NCBI RefSeq assembly: GCF_029227915.1
Contig: NC_079883.1
Coordinates: 6,944,001-7,008,000 of the forward strand
Reading direction: 5' to 3'
Length of the DNA: 64,000 bases
Origin: Hydractinia symbiolongicarpus
Lineage: Eukaryota; Cnidaria; Hydrozoa; Anthoathecata; Hydractiniidae
The notes under the pieces are model-generated. The model ran no database searches and had not been told where the DNA came from. It saw nothing but the letters and a program-made list of their open reading frames with translations. The translations under genes and the position numbers were made by a program. Shown piece after piece: positions 54,465-64,000 of the stretch. Numbering within the stretch: the first letter of the stretch is position 1; each line of letters begins with the position of its first letter.

Positions 54465-54840
54465 ACAAGTCGCTGGCAGGTCTCACTTATGTGACAATTT
54501 AATAAGTGAGGCAAGTTTTCAAGCTGCAGTCAGATAAGCAAGAGAAGCTTCGAGCAAAAGTGAGACAAATCTCTAGCGACAGTTTAATAAGTGAGTCAAA
54601 TCAATAGCGAAAGTCTCTAATAAGTGAGTCAAATCTCTAGCGACAGTCTAATAAGTGAGTCAAATCTCAGGCGGCAGTCTAATATGTGAGACAAGTTTCA
54701 GCGACGGTCTAATAAGTAACACAAGTTTCAGCGATAGTTTAATGAGTGAGACAAGTTTCAGCGATAGTTTAATGAGTGAGACAAGTTTCAGCGACAGTTG
54801 AATAAGTGAGTCAAGTTTCAAGCGACAATTTAAAGTGTTT
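54465..54840 (+). repeat. Minisatellite of about 30-bp units
   Basis: About a dozen imperfect units of the type TAATAAGTGAGTCAAATCTC followed by TAGCGACAGTC. The right half has a shorter variant (GTGAGACAAGTTTCAGCGA plus TAGTTTAAT). Homogenised neighbours are on the right and degenerate ones on the left. It lies between the sulfurtransferase gene and the small secreted protein gene, ending about 100 bp before the latter's ATG. Confidence 0.9.
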
Positions 54841-54942
54841 TGTGTTTATGATAAGCCACTGTTATTTCGCCAATGATATGTCGTGATCAGATTACATGAA
54901 AGAATGTGTATGCAGTACCTTTTCATAACAAAGAAATAAAAG

Positions 54943-55921
54943 ATGAAGAATGTTATTTTCATGATAGTGTTAGCTTATTTCTTTGCTGCTTTTTGTAGTG
55001 AAAAACAAGGCGGGTAAGAAACTTTTCAGATTTATTTTCACATTCTCACCAGTAATGAAATAAAAAATATTGTCTGCATGAAACAATCCTAATTTGGTCG
55101 CTAATGACACGACTAAAACCTTTTAAAATCAGGCGAGCATTTTTCCTTAACAACAGGAAAGGCATATTTGGGGGATTTAATAGCTTTATTCGTAAGAATT
55201 ATTTCTAGTAGAATCTACGAAATTTTTCGACTGACATTGTTCCCGAAAATTTCTGTTCACGCAAATTAAAATAAACCAAGTTTCTTATAAAGTCGTTATA
55301 GGAGACTGAAAGGTTGGCAAAAAAGTATTTTGGCGGGTAACGGTAAAGACAGAAAAGTTCCCATTATTCAATACTGGATTAATGATTGCTGTGGAGCGTA
55401 TTGCCGGCGCAAATGTGCTCGGCTGACGTAAGTTTTGTGTTTACATATATTTCTTGCAATTGCTATATGAGAAATTAGCGTAACTTCCCTCCGCTATATT
55501 TGGCCGCGTTTTACAGTTTGCGTGCCAACGACATTGAAATAATTGCCACAGAAAAGATAAAAAGAGCATCTTATATTCCCCATTTTACAATAACTTTAGC
55601 TCAATTGAGCAAAAATCAACATAGGCGAAATTGAGTTTTTTGCTGCGCCGAAATCTGCAAATGAGCAGCGTTTCGCCCCAAGTAATAGAATTTCAAATGC
55701 CGTACTAGGCAGTAACGACGTTTTATTTGAGCCAGTTAAATTTATAGTGTCTGTTAAAATGTAAAGTCAGCATAGTACGTTGACGAAAACGAAGAATTTT
55801 ATTTAGGTTGCAGATGTGCTACGTCGCTAGAGGTGAATCAACTGGCAAAGTGATCGGTCATATGGTCATTCCAGGACCGCGAGATTTGATAAAAATGAAT
55901 TTCAACACCTCTGACAGTTAA
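54943..55921 (+). CDS. Small secreted cysteine-rich protein, family unknown
   Basis: Three short exons, 54943-55013, 55302-55427 and 55807-55921, join in frame to 103 residues. Donors are GTAAGA and GTAAGT; acceptors are TTATAG and ATTTAG; both introns are phase 2. Residues 1-18 (MKNVIFMIVLAYFFAAFC) form a clear signal peptide; cleavage near residue 19 is likely. The mature part has a basic stretch, then a Cys cluster DCCGAYCRRKCARL with C53, C54, C58, C62 and C70, then a Cys-free C-terminal third (VIPGPRDLIKMNF). Five cysteines after cleavage is an odd number, so intermolecular pairing or a sixth Cys from C18 is possible. No dibasic neuropeptide layout and no known toxin fold was recognised. 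AATAAA follows at 56,016. Function unknown. Confidence 0.7.
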
Positions 55922-56015
55922 ACCGGCGGCCGATGACACAAAAAACAACTAACAGGAGCAAGTAGAAGGCATTGAGTCTTATCGCCAAGCCCCTAGTTGT
56001 AGAGTATTATATACT

Positions 56016-56021
56016 AATAAA
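56016..56021 (+). terminator. AATAAA signal of the secreted-protein gene
   Basis: Canonical signal 95 bp after the stop codon, supporting the three-exon model. Confidence 0.55.
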
Positions 56022-56024
56022 TGT

Positions 56025-57576
56025 TATTTTACATTCATGTTATTATTTTAAAGGGCATTAAAATGTATGTTTATATAAATAAGTTGTCCTAAGTTATTAC
56101 TATTTCCTACGCACTCTTACATACAAAAACCAATGTTTTGATTCTTACAAAAAATATTTGCTTACGTTAATATTACTGTTACGAATGTCATAGAAAATTA
56201 ATGAGTAATTTTTAAACAGCGAACAAGAGTACAAACTATACTTTTTTATTTCATTTTTTGAATGAAGTAAACATAAAAGAATGCCACTTTGACATTCGAT
56301 GTTATTATAACTTCTTCGTAATCTTGTAATACTTTTAATTTTAAATTTTTTGACAGTGTATGTAAAATTGGGGGCGGGCCATGTTATAAAAAAAAAAAAT
56401 AGAAATTTTGTTAAAATCTCTTTTTTAATCATAAATCGCAGTTGATCGATTAAAAATGTTTATTTGCCCATCTTACTATGCTACGCTTTGGATAAACAGC
56501 CTCGTATTTTATAAGGGTTGGCATTTTATTGTAATTATCTTTTCTGTATCCACTGCATCATCCACGCTGTGAGCGACAAACAATGTCTCTTTCCCTGAGA
56601 TTCGTTGTACGACTCAAATATTTTCTCAGTATATTGTTACCTACGGATATAATTCTCGCGAGAAATGTAACTAATTTCGGTTTCTGTCAATTTGCAAAAT
56701 TTGTTTCAACTACAATTGGGAAATTATTTATCGCGAAAAAATGTATTTTCTTTACAAGAAAGGGATTACAATTTTTTTAATTCTGATTTTCTAGCCTTTA
56801 TGTAAATAGATACGTAAATTTCAACTTTTCTGGTCGTTATTTTTGTCTCCTGTATAAACGCCTTGGAAAACGGAATATTTTTTTTTGGCGCTAAATAATA
56901 TTTTAGAAAAATCCTGCGACGTTCTAATTTTCTTCACGAAAATTAAGATGTTTTTTAAAAACTTTTTCGCTACAGTTTTTTCTCTTTCTAATGATCTTTG
57001 AGACTTCCCTCCTAACCAGTGTTTTCTTTTCTCCTGGGTATTTCAAGGGTGTGACCTAAACATATTACGTCTCCTGTTGTTTGGTGTATTCGGCTTATTG
57101 GTTTCGTTCTCTATAACGACTTAGAAAAGGGTAACGACTTAGAAAAGGTTGTTACGCCTCACACGTGTTCCCATGCCCTAACATCACAGTCATGTGTCAG
57201 CACAAAATGAATTTCTTTGACATTCGACAAAAATTTCCTGATTCCCTCTCAAGTCAGTAAAATGTAAATTCGTAGATAAAACCCCGATTTTTATGCCTAT
57301 GAATTTTGTTCGTATATTCCCACTTAAATTCTGGGTAAATTCGTGAAAGGTAATGCTCTCGAGAGCATTGATTCGCAAAATCTCCCGTTTGTAAAATACC
57401 TTTTGTGTTCAGGATCCACATATTTGTAATCAACGACACATGGAGCGTATTTGTAACTTTTATTTACAAGGATAAAAATTGTTTCGTTTTTTTTATATAT
57501 ATGTTAGCGTCTTGCAACAGAATTTCAGAGGAAATTCGCGTCGGATGTTTTTTGATAATTCTCCACGTTTGAATGA
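56025..57576. other. Intergenic stretch, nothing recognised
   Basis: No coding motif seen; AT-rich with short shadow frames. It contains a near-tandem repeat AACGACTTAGAAAAGG at about 57,115-57,150 and a reverse-strand AATAAA at 57,459-57,464 that suits GINS1. Confidence 0.45.
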
Positions 57577-60500
57577 TCACGTGAGTACATGCTCTAAAAT
57601 ACCTTGTCGAATTAAATGTTCGCATTGTGTTGTTGGTAAAAGATGCTGAAATAAATAAATCAATAAAATAATGCGTCATTTAACATATCAAACAATTAAT
57701 GGAGCAAGAATATTTAAGTTACTTAAGTCGATAAAAAAACAATATCCCTTATGAGAAAACTTCTGCAAGATGTCGTCGGAGAATTTTTCGATAATTCGAG
57801 AATAATATTTTTATGTGATATGCTATCAGTGCAACGAAACAAGAAAAATCAACAATATCCGTCATCGAAATTTCAGTTGACACGTTAGACTTCCAATGTA
57901 ATGCCTTTAGTTGAACAATTTTCGCGATTTTTATCCATTTTCGCAAAAATGTATTTGTGTGAAATTTCTTAGAAAGGTCAATTTGCGAAAATATGTCTTC
58001 GCAAAATTACTAGAAATGATTGTTTCGCTATTATTAGGTTCGCAAAACAACTGGAAAACTAGTTTTTATAGTTTTCTTGGTAAATTTTCTGTTTTTGTTG
58101 TAAATAACTGCACTGAATTCCATAGAAATTATTTTCAGTGAACAAACAATTTGAACATTTCTGCAAGCTTTTTTTTATTTGAGTTAAACCGGAAAAAGCA
58201 AAATATATTTATGGATATATTACATGAACCCAGCATATCGAGACTGAAATATTTAAGCATATCCACAGCTAAAATTCAGACGTCCAGAAAAGAAAAACGT
58301 GTACACAAAAAAATCAGAAGTTATTTTTATTTTTCTGCATAAGAAGCGCCATTTAAAACAACGTTTTTTCTATATACGGAGGTTTACGAAGATATGCTCT
58401 ACCAAATCATCATACAGAATATAACTCAGAAAAGCTTAGCCCTAAAACCATAACAATGCTTGATACAAATGTATGATTATTAACAGCCGACAAGACAGTC
58501 AATAATTAGAAAATACTAAGTTTAAATATCATTGCAAGCAATAAATGTTGAAAAAAACATTGTTGATAACACGGTGTTTTAAAGTTGAGTCAAAGATTTT
58601 GTTCGATAATTTCAGTATCAAAAAAATTGCTTACAGATAAAACTTTTTTGATCAAACAAAAAATTCCCAGCTGTCATAAATTTAATTTCATAAAATTTCA
58701 CTCGTTTTTAAGATTTTACCGAATGCGCTATCACAAAATATCGCGGGCTGTTTGCGCTATAGTGGAAAATGCAGTCAAATGGAAACAAGTCTTTACTAGC
58801 AAACAATGAAATAAAAATGTATTTATTCTAAAAACGTGCCTTAGCTAAGTCGATGATTTAACTAGTTAGCATATTTCTACCAAAAGATACGCACTTAAAA
58901 TTTATAAACATTTTAACTTCTCTGTCACACTACCACTACCAATACCCGCTTTATAACTATGTTAAATTATTTTGTTAAACTGCTAGTTAAAAGCTGCTTC
59001 AAACTTAAATCCTCAATTTGCTTATAACTAATCTTGTTTTCACGGATATGGAAAACGGGTTAATAAAAATGATAACAATAAATCTGCAGAAAACAAAACC
59101 GAGAATGTAAGCGTGTGTATTATTTTCGTTAAAAGGAATCTGAGATGACTTCAAAAAAAATTACCTGGCTGTTTTTCTTTAAAAGAACGACCGTTCCATC
59201 TTCAGTTTCAAACTCACCATAATCCATCAAACATCGAATCTGAAGAAACATGCAGCATCAAACTTTTACCGCTTAAAACAACCGTGAAGTATTGTAATAT
59301 GGAGACGTGGACAAAACAAAGTTCGCGAAAATTAATTTTACATACAACTTAACACTTATAACTTCAACTCATAGATTTAGTCAATATGTCTGAAACCAAA
59401 TTTTATATAAAATATTAAAAAAGGTATTTTTGTATTTTTAAAAAATAAACTTTAGAAAACTTTTCAAAAAAATAGTACCGTTTAAATAAAATGTTCATCA
59501 TCTGAAACCACTTTATAGAAAAGTACATACCTCAATTAATAGCGTTTTGGGTGGAGTCATGTTCTAAAAATATGTTTCAAATACAGCATGTTACGAAGAG
59601 ATTTGAAATATATACAAGATATTTCTGTAAACGCACCTGAGTTAAATCAATCCCGACATCAGCCACCGACATCATATATCCTGCAAGTGATTTGTTGTAA
59701 TTTGAAAACCACGTGATCTGAAAATAAGTTATTTACGTTGTTAATACATTTTGTTTTTGTGATGTAAAGAAAACAATTTCCATGGCTTTTGTCTAACTGG
59801 TAAATTCGTAATACATAAATTTCGCATGAATACAGAAAAGCTAGAATACAAGCACTTCTTTCAGAACTTAAAGATTTTAAAGTTTCGCACGGTTATTTTG
59901 GCACGTGCATTTTTTTTCGTCTGCGAAATGTTAACATTCTTGAGGTAACATATATTATGTAAAAATATGCTCACTTCTTCCTCACATAAGTTCAGTTTTA
60001 CTTGTTCAGGTATGACGCTTCCAATTTCCCAACGGTAATCTTTCAATGTCATCATTCGATTGTAACTACAACATTTTAAGCAAACAATTGATTACGAAAG
60101 AAGGTATTTTTTTTGCTGAATTCTTTTTTGTTTGGTAAAAAGTTAAAATCACCAAATTATATATGTCATTGAAACTTGACAACCTACATATAGGCAAGTA
60201 AGCATCTTTTATTTCGCTCCAAACTTGCATGGCGGAGTTGAACACCAGAAAAGAGACCTTCCTCTCCATCTGAAGAAGCAGCTCTGAAACGCAAACATTA
60301 GATGACGAGTTGAACATTCTTTAAAATGTTTTTCTTTCAATAATCCACTTACACTTCTTTTTGGTTTTCTTGAAACAAAACTCTCATTTCATCAAGAACT
60401 TGACGAGTCAAATCTTCCTAAGATAAAATAAACAAAGCTGATTGTAACAATATAAAATACTTAATGTGTAGACTAACCAATAAAATGATATACAGGACAT

Positions 60501-60603
60501 GAACAGCGTGTAGAAGAAATGAACTCACGTTAAACGCAGGAAGCTGTCCATCAGCTGAACGTTTTAAATCTTTAATTAATTCAAACACTTTGTCAGCGAA
60601 CAT
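57577..60603 (-). CDS. GINS1: GINS complex subunit 1 (PSF1)
   Basis: Eight exons give 194 residues (human PSF1 has 196): 60529-60603, 60353-60417, 60188-60283, 59975-60065, 59637-59717, 59531-59563, 59165-59239 and 57577-57645. Landmarks in order: [104 protein letters not shown] and [13 protein letters not shown]. They cover the helical A domain and the complete small B domain (about 145-194), which is needed for complex assembly. Known role: part of the SLD5-PSF1-PSF2-PSF3 tetramer of the CMG replicative helicase. The last exon, 22 codons plus the stop, lies 1.5 kb beyond the others and was found from the HLLP...CEHLIRQG motif. Confidence 0.93.
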
Positions 60604-61241
60604 GTCGCATTATTTTTGTTTTTTAGAACTTACAGTCAACGTTTTTTTTTGTATAATATTCAATCCAAAGCTATACTAGAAATAAAAAAGAAATGTTGAA
60701 GACAGTTATACGTTTTAAATAGCGAGCATTATTAAAGTATTATCGCCAACTTGACATGAAAGGGGAAAAATAAAAACGTGTTAAATGATCTATACATTAG
60801 TAAGCAGTTTTACAAACACTAGAATATAGGTTAATATACTAAAAATATAACAATAAAAAGTTCAATAAATTTTTGAAAACAATACCCTCCGAACAACAAC
60901 ACAATAATAATTCATTTAACAATATAAATATAAATAACATGAATTAAACATTATATTTCGAAGTATCGATATCAAGAGAGTAAGCATAAGAAGAAAGACT
61001 AAATATAAACTTGATTACCTGTATTGTTATGGTTGCCATTAGCAATGAAAAAACTAAACAAACAATTCCACTTTTTATAATTTGCAAAGAAAAAAATAAC
61101 ACATTATTAAAAATACCAAAAGTATTACACACAAAATATAACAAATTTTCTTTTATACATATCCAGCAACGTTTATAATTTCAACACTTTACCCTCAATA
61201 TGAATTTAGGTATATAAAACATTTAAAATACTGTCTGAAAA

Positions 61242-62388
61242 TCACGTTCCTTCTTCTAAAAATGGATGCTGCTTAACTGGTGACAAATGACCACTTAAGT
61301 TTTGTCGACTATCATAACCAACGTTGGGGATGTTATCTGACTTTGTTGCTGGTGCTCTAAATGTCGTAAAGTAAGCTGATAAATATCAAATTACATAAAT
61401 ATTAAAAACAACAACAACAACACAAACATCATAATCAAAAACCTGTTTTAAGTTCTTTAGAATTTATCTTACTTACTTTGATTTGTGAGTTTCTATTTGT
61501 CCATCTATCTTTGATAACATTTCAGTAAAGATTTTGTAAGAGTCACTTCCAAGATCTTCAACTTTTTTGTGAGTTTTTATCTGGCCATCAATTTTTGACA
61601 ACATATCATTTAATGATTTATATCCATCACTTTTATTTGTAATGTCTTTCTTTTGTTGTTTACTTTCAGATTTGAAAACTTTGCTACTTTCTGCTGGTTT
61701 GACTTCCACAACGTCTGCATAAATTTCAGGAGAATCACATCGGTTGTCATCCACCACAGAACAAGGAATAAGAAGAGTTTCTTTGATATGTATAGAATCA
61801 TTGGACCAAAGTTTATTAACACGTTTTAATTTCTCCACCTAAAGAATAGAAAAAATAAAATCTCTTTCTTAAATTATACGGAAGGGTCTTGCCTAAATAG
61901 ATTCTTTGTGTTTAATTTGCAACTGCGTGTACCACCTGTAGAACCTTGAGTGAAATCTGGCATGCAATAACTTTCACCTTTGTTGTGCATCTAAATTTTA
62001 GGCATATGAAGGACAAGAGTCTGGTTCTGAATCTCAAGATGCACGCATGCAATATACCTCATGCACACACCCAAAGCAGCAATAAATTACTTGGAGCTTT
62101 TTAACATTTTACCAACAAACAAGACTTAATCAAATCAGTTTAAATCAACAAGTCCATGTAAATGCTGTCTAAAAAAATGCAATTAAAAATTAAAAGTAAC
62201 TCAAAAATACTTACTGAAATACTATACTTTATTGCTAAACCTTGAAGTGTATCAGATGGCATCACTTTGTGTGTAATCAGTTTAGAGTCAATGTCAGCCA
62301 ACATAAATGTTTGATTACAGGTAGCACCATAACTACGTTGGGATGCAATTCCAAAACTCAACAAGCCACCACATTCTGCCATTCTCAT
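61242..62388 (-). CDS. LysM-domain protein, LYSMD1/2-like
   Basis: Three exons, 62215-62388, 61477-61838 and 61242-61356, give 216 residues. RSYGATCN near residue 18, then HKVMPSDTLQGLAIKYSISV and the VEKLKRVNKLWSNDSIHIKE segment form a single LysM domain (about 40-82) in the LYSMD1/2 style (SYGST ... DTLQGLALKYG ... IKRANKL). The domain is split by an intron at the same place as the LysM helix boundary. The middle is acidic and Ser-rich. Two adjacent copies of a 23-residue motif (ML-S-K-I-D-G-Q-I-x-T-H-K) follow where human proteins have one DFLxKxDxQI-like copy. There is no signal peptide or transmembrane segment, so it is intracellular. The third exon uses the acceptor at 61,357-61,358; an upstream AG gives an early stop. 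MAEC at 62,382 is an alternative start. Confidence 0.85.
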
Positions 62389-62871
62389 ATTTCACTTTCA
62401 GATTGTATAATCCATTGTATTTTGCTAAGATTGGATTGTACTGAAGATTAAGACATTTAACATAAAACAAACCAGCAAGGACTGAATGTTAACATTTACC
62501 TTTGCTCCCCTACCTTCTCAAAAATCATAGTTCAGCTTCCTTTTTCCTCAAAGTAAATTATAAAGTCAAATAAACATTTTGCTTCTTAATTTTGATTTCA
62601 AAACTTGACCTTAAAACTGAAATAGAAAACATTTCACCCATAGCAAAAAGGTATAGCAGTGAAAAATGCACTGATACAGTATTAAAAATTACTTCTAAAT
62701 GTCATTGGTACTGAGTGATATTTCACTGTGATAACGAGGCATTTTTAACTCACTCATTAGTTAGTATCTGGAGGCTTAACATAAAGAAGTTACCACACTT
62801 ACACATTTTTTAACAACCAGGAAACGTGGCTTAGGTGTTTCTATTATTTTACTCTCTCAGACTTAGGGAAC

Positions 62872-62985
62872 CAAAGGTGTAAAATGATGTTGGACTTATA
62901 TTACAGAGCTTAAAAAGTTGGTTACCAAGTCTTTTTAAATTTCTTAAAAAGGTCTTTTCGTTCTTAAGATATTCATATTTAAAGT
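62872..62985 (+). repeat. Dispersed repeat, copy 2 of the 32,022 repeat
   Basis: AAATGATGTTGGACTTATAT to TTCGTTCTTAAGATATTCAT with few differences from the first copy. Confidence 0.8.
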
Positions 62986-63189
62986 TTTTCCGACCAAAAA
63001 TTTTCGTTCCAAATGCATAAACGAGATAATTTGGTTTTTAGCGTCATGTTAGAAAAAAACATAAATCATATTACACTTTCTTTGGTTTATAGACCTTTTT
63101 AAATGTCTACATTTTTCGTGGTAAGCCTTTTTGTCTTTAACAATTGCATGGTAGGCAAAAAGATGCGGCCGCTAGGTAAAGTTGATCCT

Positions 63190-63860
63190 TCTTAGCACAA
63201 ATTTTTTGATTGTCTACAAACCTTTTTGAAAAAATTAATTCACTTCACCCCCCACATCAAATTAACTTTTACCTATTCTACCTATTCTAGGGATAAAATT
63301 AACTTTTTAGACACCAATACATGTAGGAAAGATCGAAATCTTTATTCCAGTTTACACACCAAAACCACTGATAAGCTTAGCCTCCTCCGCTACGACTCCT
63401 ATCATTCAACATTTACCAAATTCTCCATTATATACTCCCAATCCCTAACATACAGAATGCTTATTACCAAGAATGATATATGCTCAAAACAGCATTAAAA
63501 AATTTGAAATGGGTTTATAAAAATTGAGGATACCTCAGAAAACTAATACAAGAAAACATAAAAAATAAATAAAAGACTTCTCACCAAAGGATGTACTCTA
63601 TCTGATACACCTAAAACAAATAATACTCAAAGATATCTGGTTTTCCTCGCACACTACTCCAAGGACAACACTACAACCAAAAAAATTATTAATAAACACC
63701 TAATAAAGGGTGACCAAGAGCTCAATAAAATCTGGCTGACTCTACAATTGTTGCAACTATGCGGCATAAAAATATTAAGGATTTGCTTGTCAAGGCAAGG
63801 GTTATAAAGCTCCCGACCGTAGGATTTACTGAGTCTCACTAGTAACCACAAACCCAAAAT
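63190..63860 (+). pseudogene. Penelope-like element RT C-terminal fragment
   Basis: The frame at 63,226-63,498 carries KINFLDTNTCRKDRNLYSSL, then HTKTTDKLSLLRYDSYHS and SIIYSQSLTYRM. These are the INFLDT ... L-x-x-K-T-D ... L-x-x-x-S-x-H-P ... IPYSQ-x-L-R marks of Penelope-like retroelements. Later pieces (LVFLAHYSKD, then IINKHLI, then IKDLLVKARVIKLP near 63,640-63,820) follow the family's order in other frames. Stops break it, and no GIY-YIG endonuclease is visible before the window ends. Confidence 0.7.
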
Positions 63861-64000
63861 GAATTATAAGTATAAGCCTTAAAATAAACATGAAAATTTT
63901 CCAGACTATTATTTACTATACCACGAACCACCTAGTTACCAATCACTTTGTATTTACATAACTATCTGTCAAGCTAGAACAAAGGGTTACCACATCTTCT

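Noticed and set aside
54465-54840. Regular direct repeats resembling a CRISPR array
   Set aside because: Eukaryotic context, units contiguous with no unique spacers; it is a minisatellite.
61357-61390. Earlier acceptor (TTATCAG at about 61,380) for the last LysM-gene exon
   Set aside because: It leads to an in-frame stop within a few codons; the acceptor at 61,357 keeps a longer frame.

Overview
This is eukaryotic, metazoan DNA. It is clearly AT-rich, its genes are split by GT-AG introns, and the spaces between genes hold many decayed transposons. The gene content (YJU2, AK6, SPATA7, COA8, USP6NL-type TBC protein, NDRG, 3-mercaptopyruvate sulfurtransferase, GINS1, LYSMD) is animal-type. The modest intron sizes, AT bias and repeat mix (short-LTR Copia, Tx1/L1-like LINEs, Penelope, tRNA-derived SINEs, Tigger-like DNA elements) would fit a cnidarian, perhaps a hydrozoan. 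That taxonomic guess is inference only.

Layout. Positions 1-5.4 kb are a graveyard of L1/Tx1-like LINE pieces plus a Mutator-like transposase fragment. From 6.6 to 22.6 kb lies one nine-exon minus-strand gene, the spliceosome factor YJU2. Its introns are filled with mobile DNA: a repeat shared with 42 kb, a Tigger transposase relic, a small MITE, a complete Ty1/copia retrotransposon (12,091-16,881; identical 126-bp LTRs, TGTAT target duplication, intact 1457-residue gag-pol), and an antisense LINE whose 5' end abuts a U2 snRNA 5' segment. An intronless AK6 gene follows on the minus strand (23.3-23.8 kb). The 24-29.6 kb stretch holds a MITE, a LINE fragment and a full-length tRNA-type SINE.

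SPATA7 (29.6-37.3 kb, +) and COA8 (37.8-39.5 kb, +) come next, both rebuilt here from small exons. The 39.5-47.4 kb stretch is gene-poor, with SINE tails, repeats and a triple 44-bp tandem repeat. Then comes a compact plus-strand cluster: USP6NL-like RabGAP (47.4-49.3), NDRG (50.4-52.4), sulfurtransferase (53.0-54.2) and a previously unlisted three-exon small secreted cysteine-rich protein gene (54.9-55.9) just behind a minisatellite. On the minus strand, GINS1 (57.6-60.6, eight exons) and a LysM-domain gene (61.2-62.4) follow. The right edge carries a Penelope-like element fragment.

The genes are unrelated housekeeping or cell-biology genes (splicing, replication, ribosome biogenesis, cilium, mitochondrion, Rab signalling, sulfur metabolism). 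No pathway cluster is apparent. Exon limits were read by eye from splice signals, reading-frame continuity and remembered family motifs; no alignment was run.
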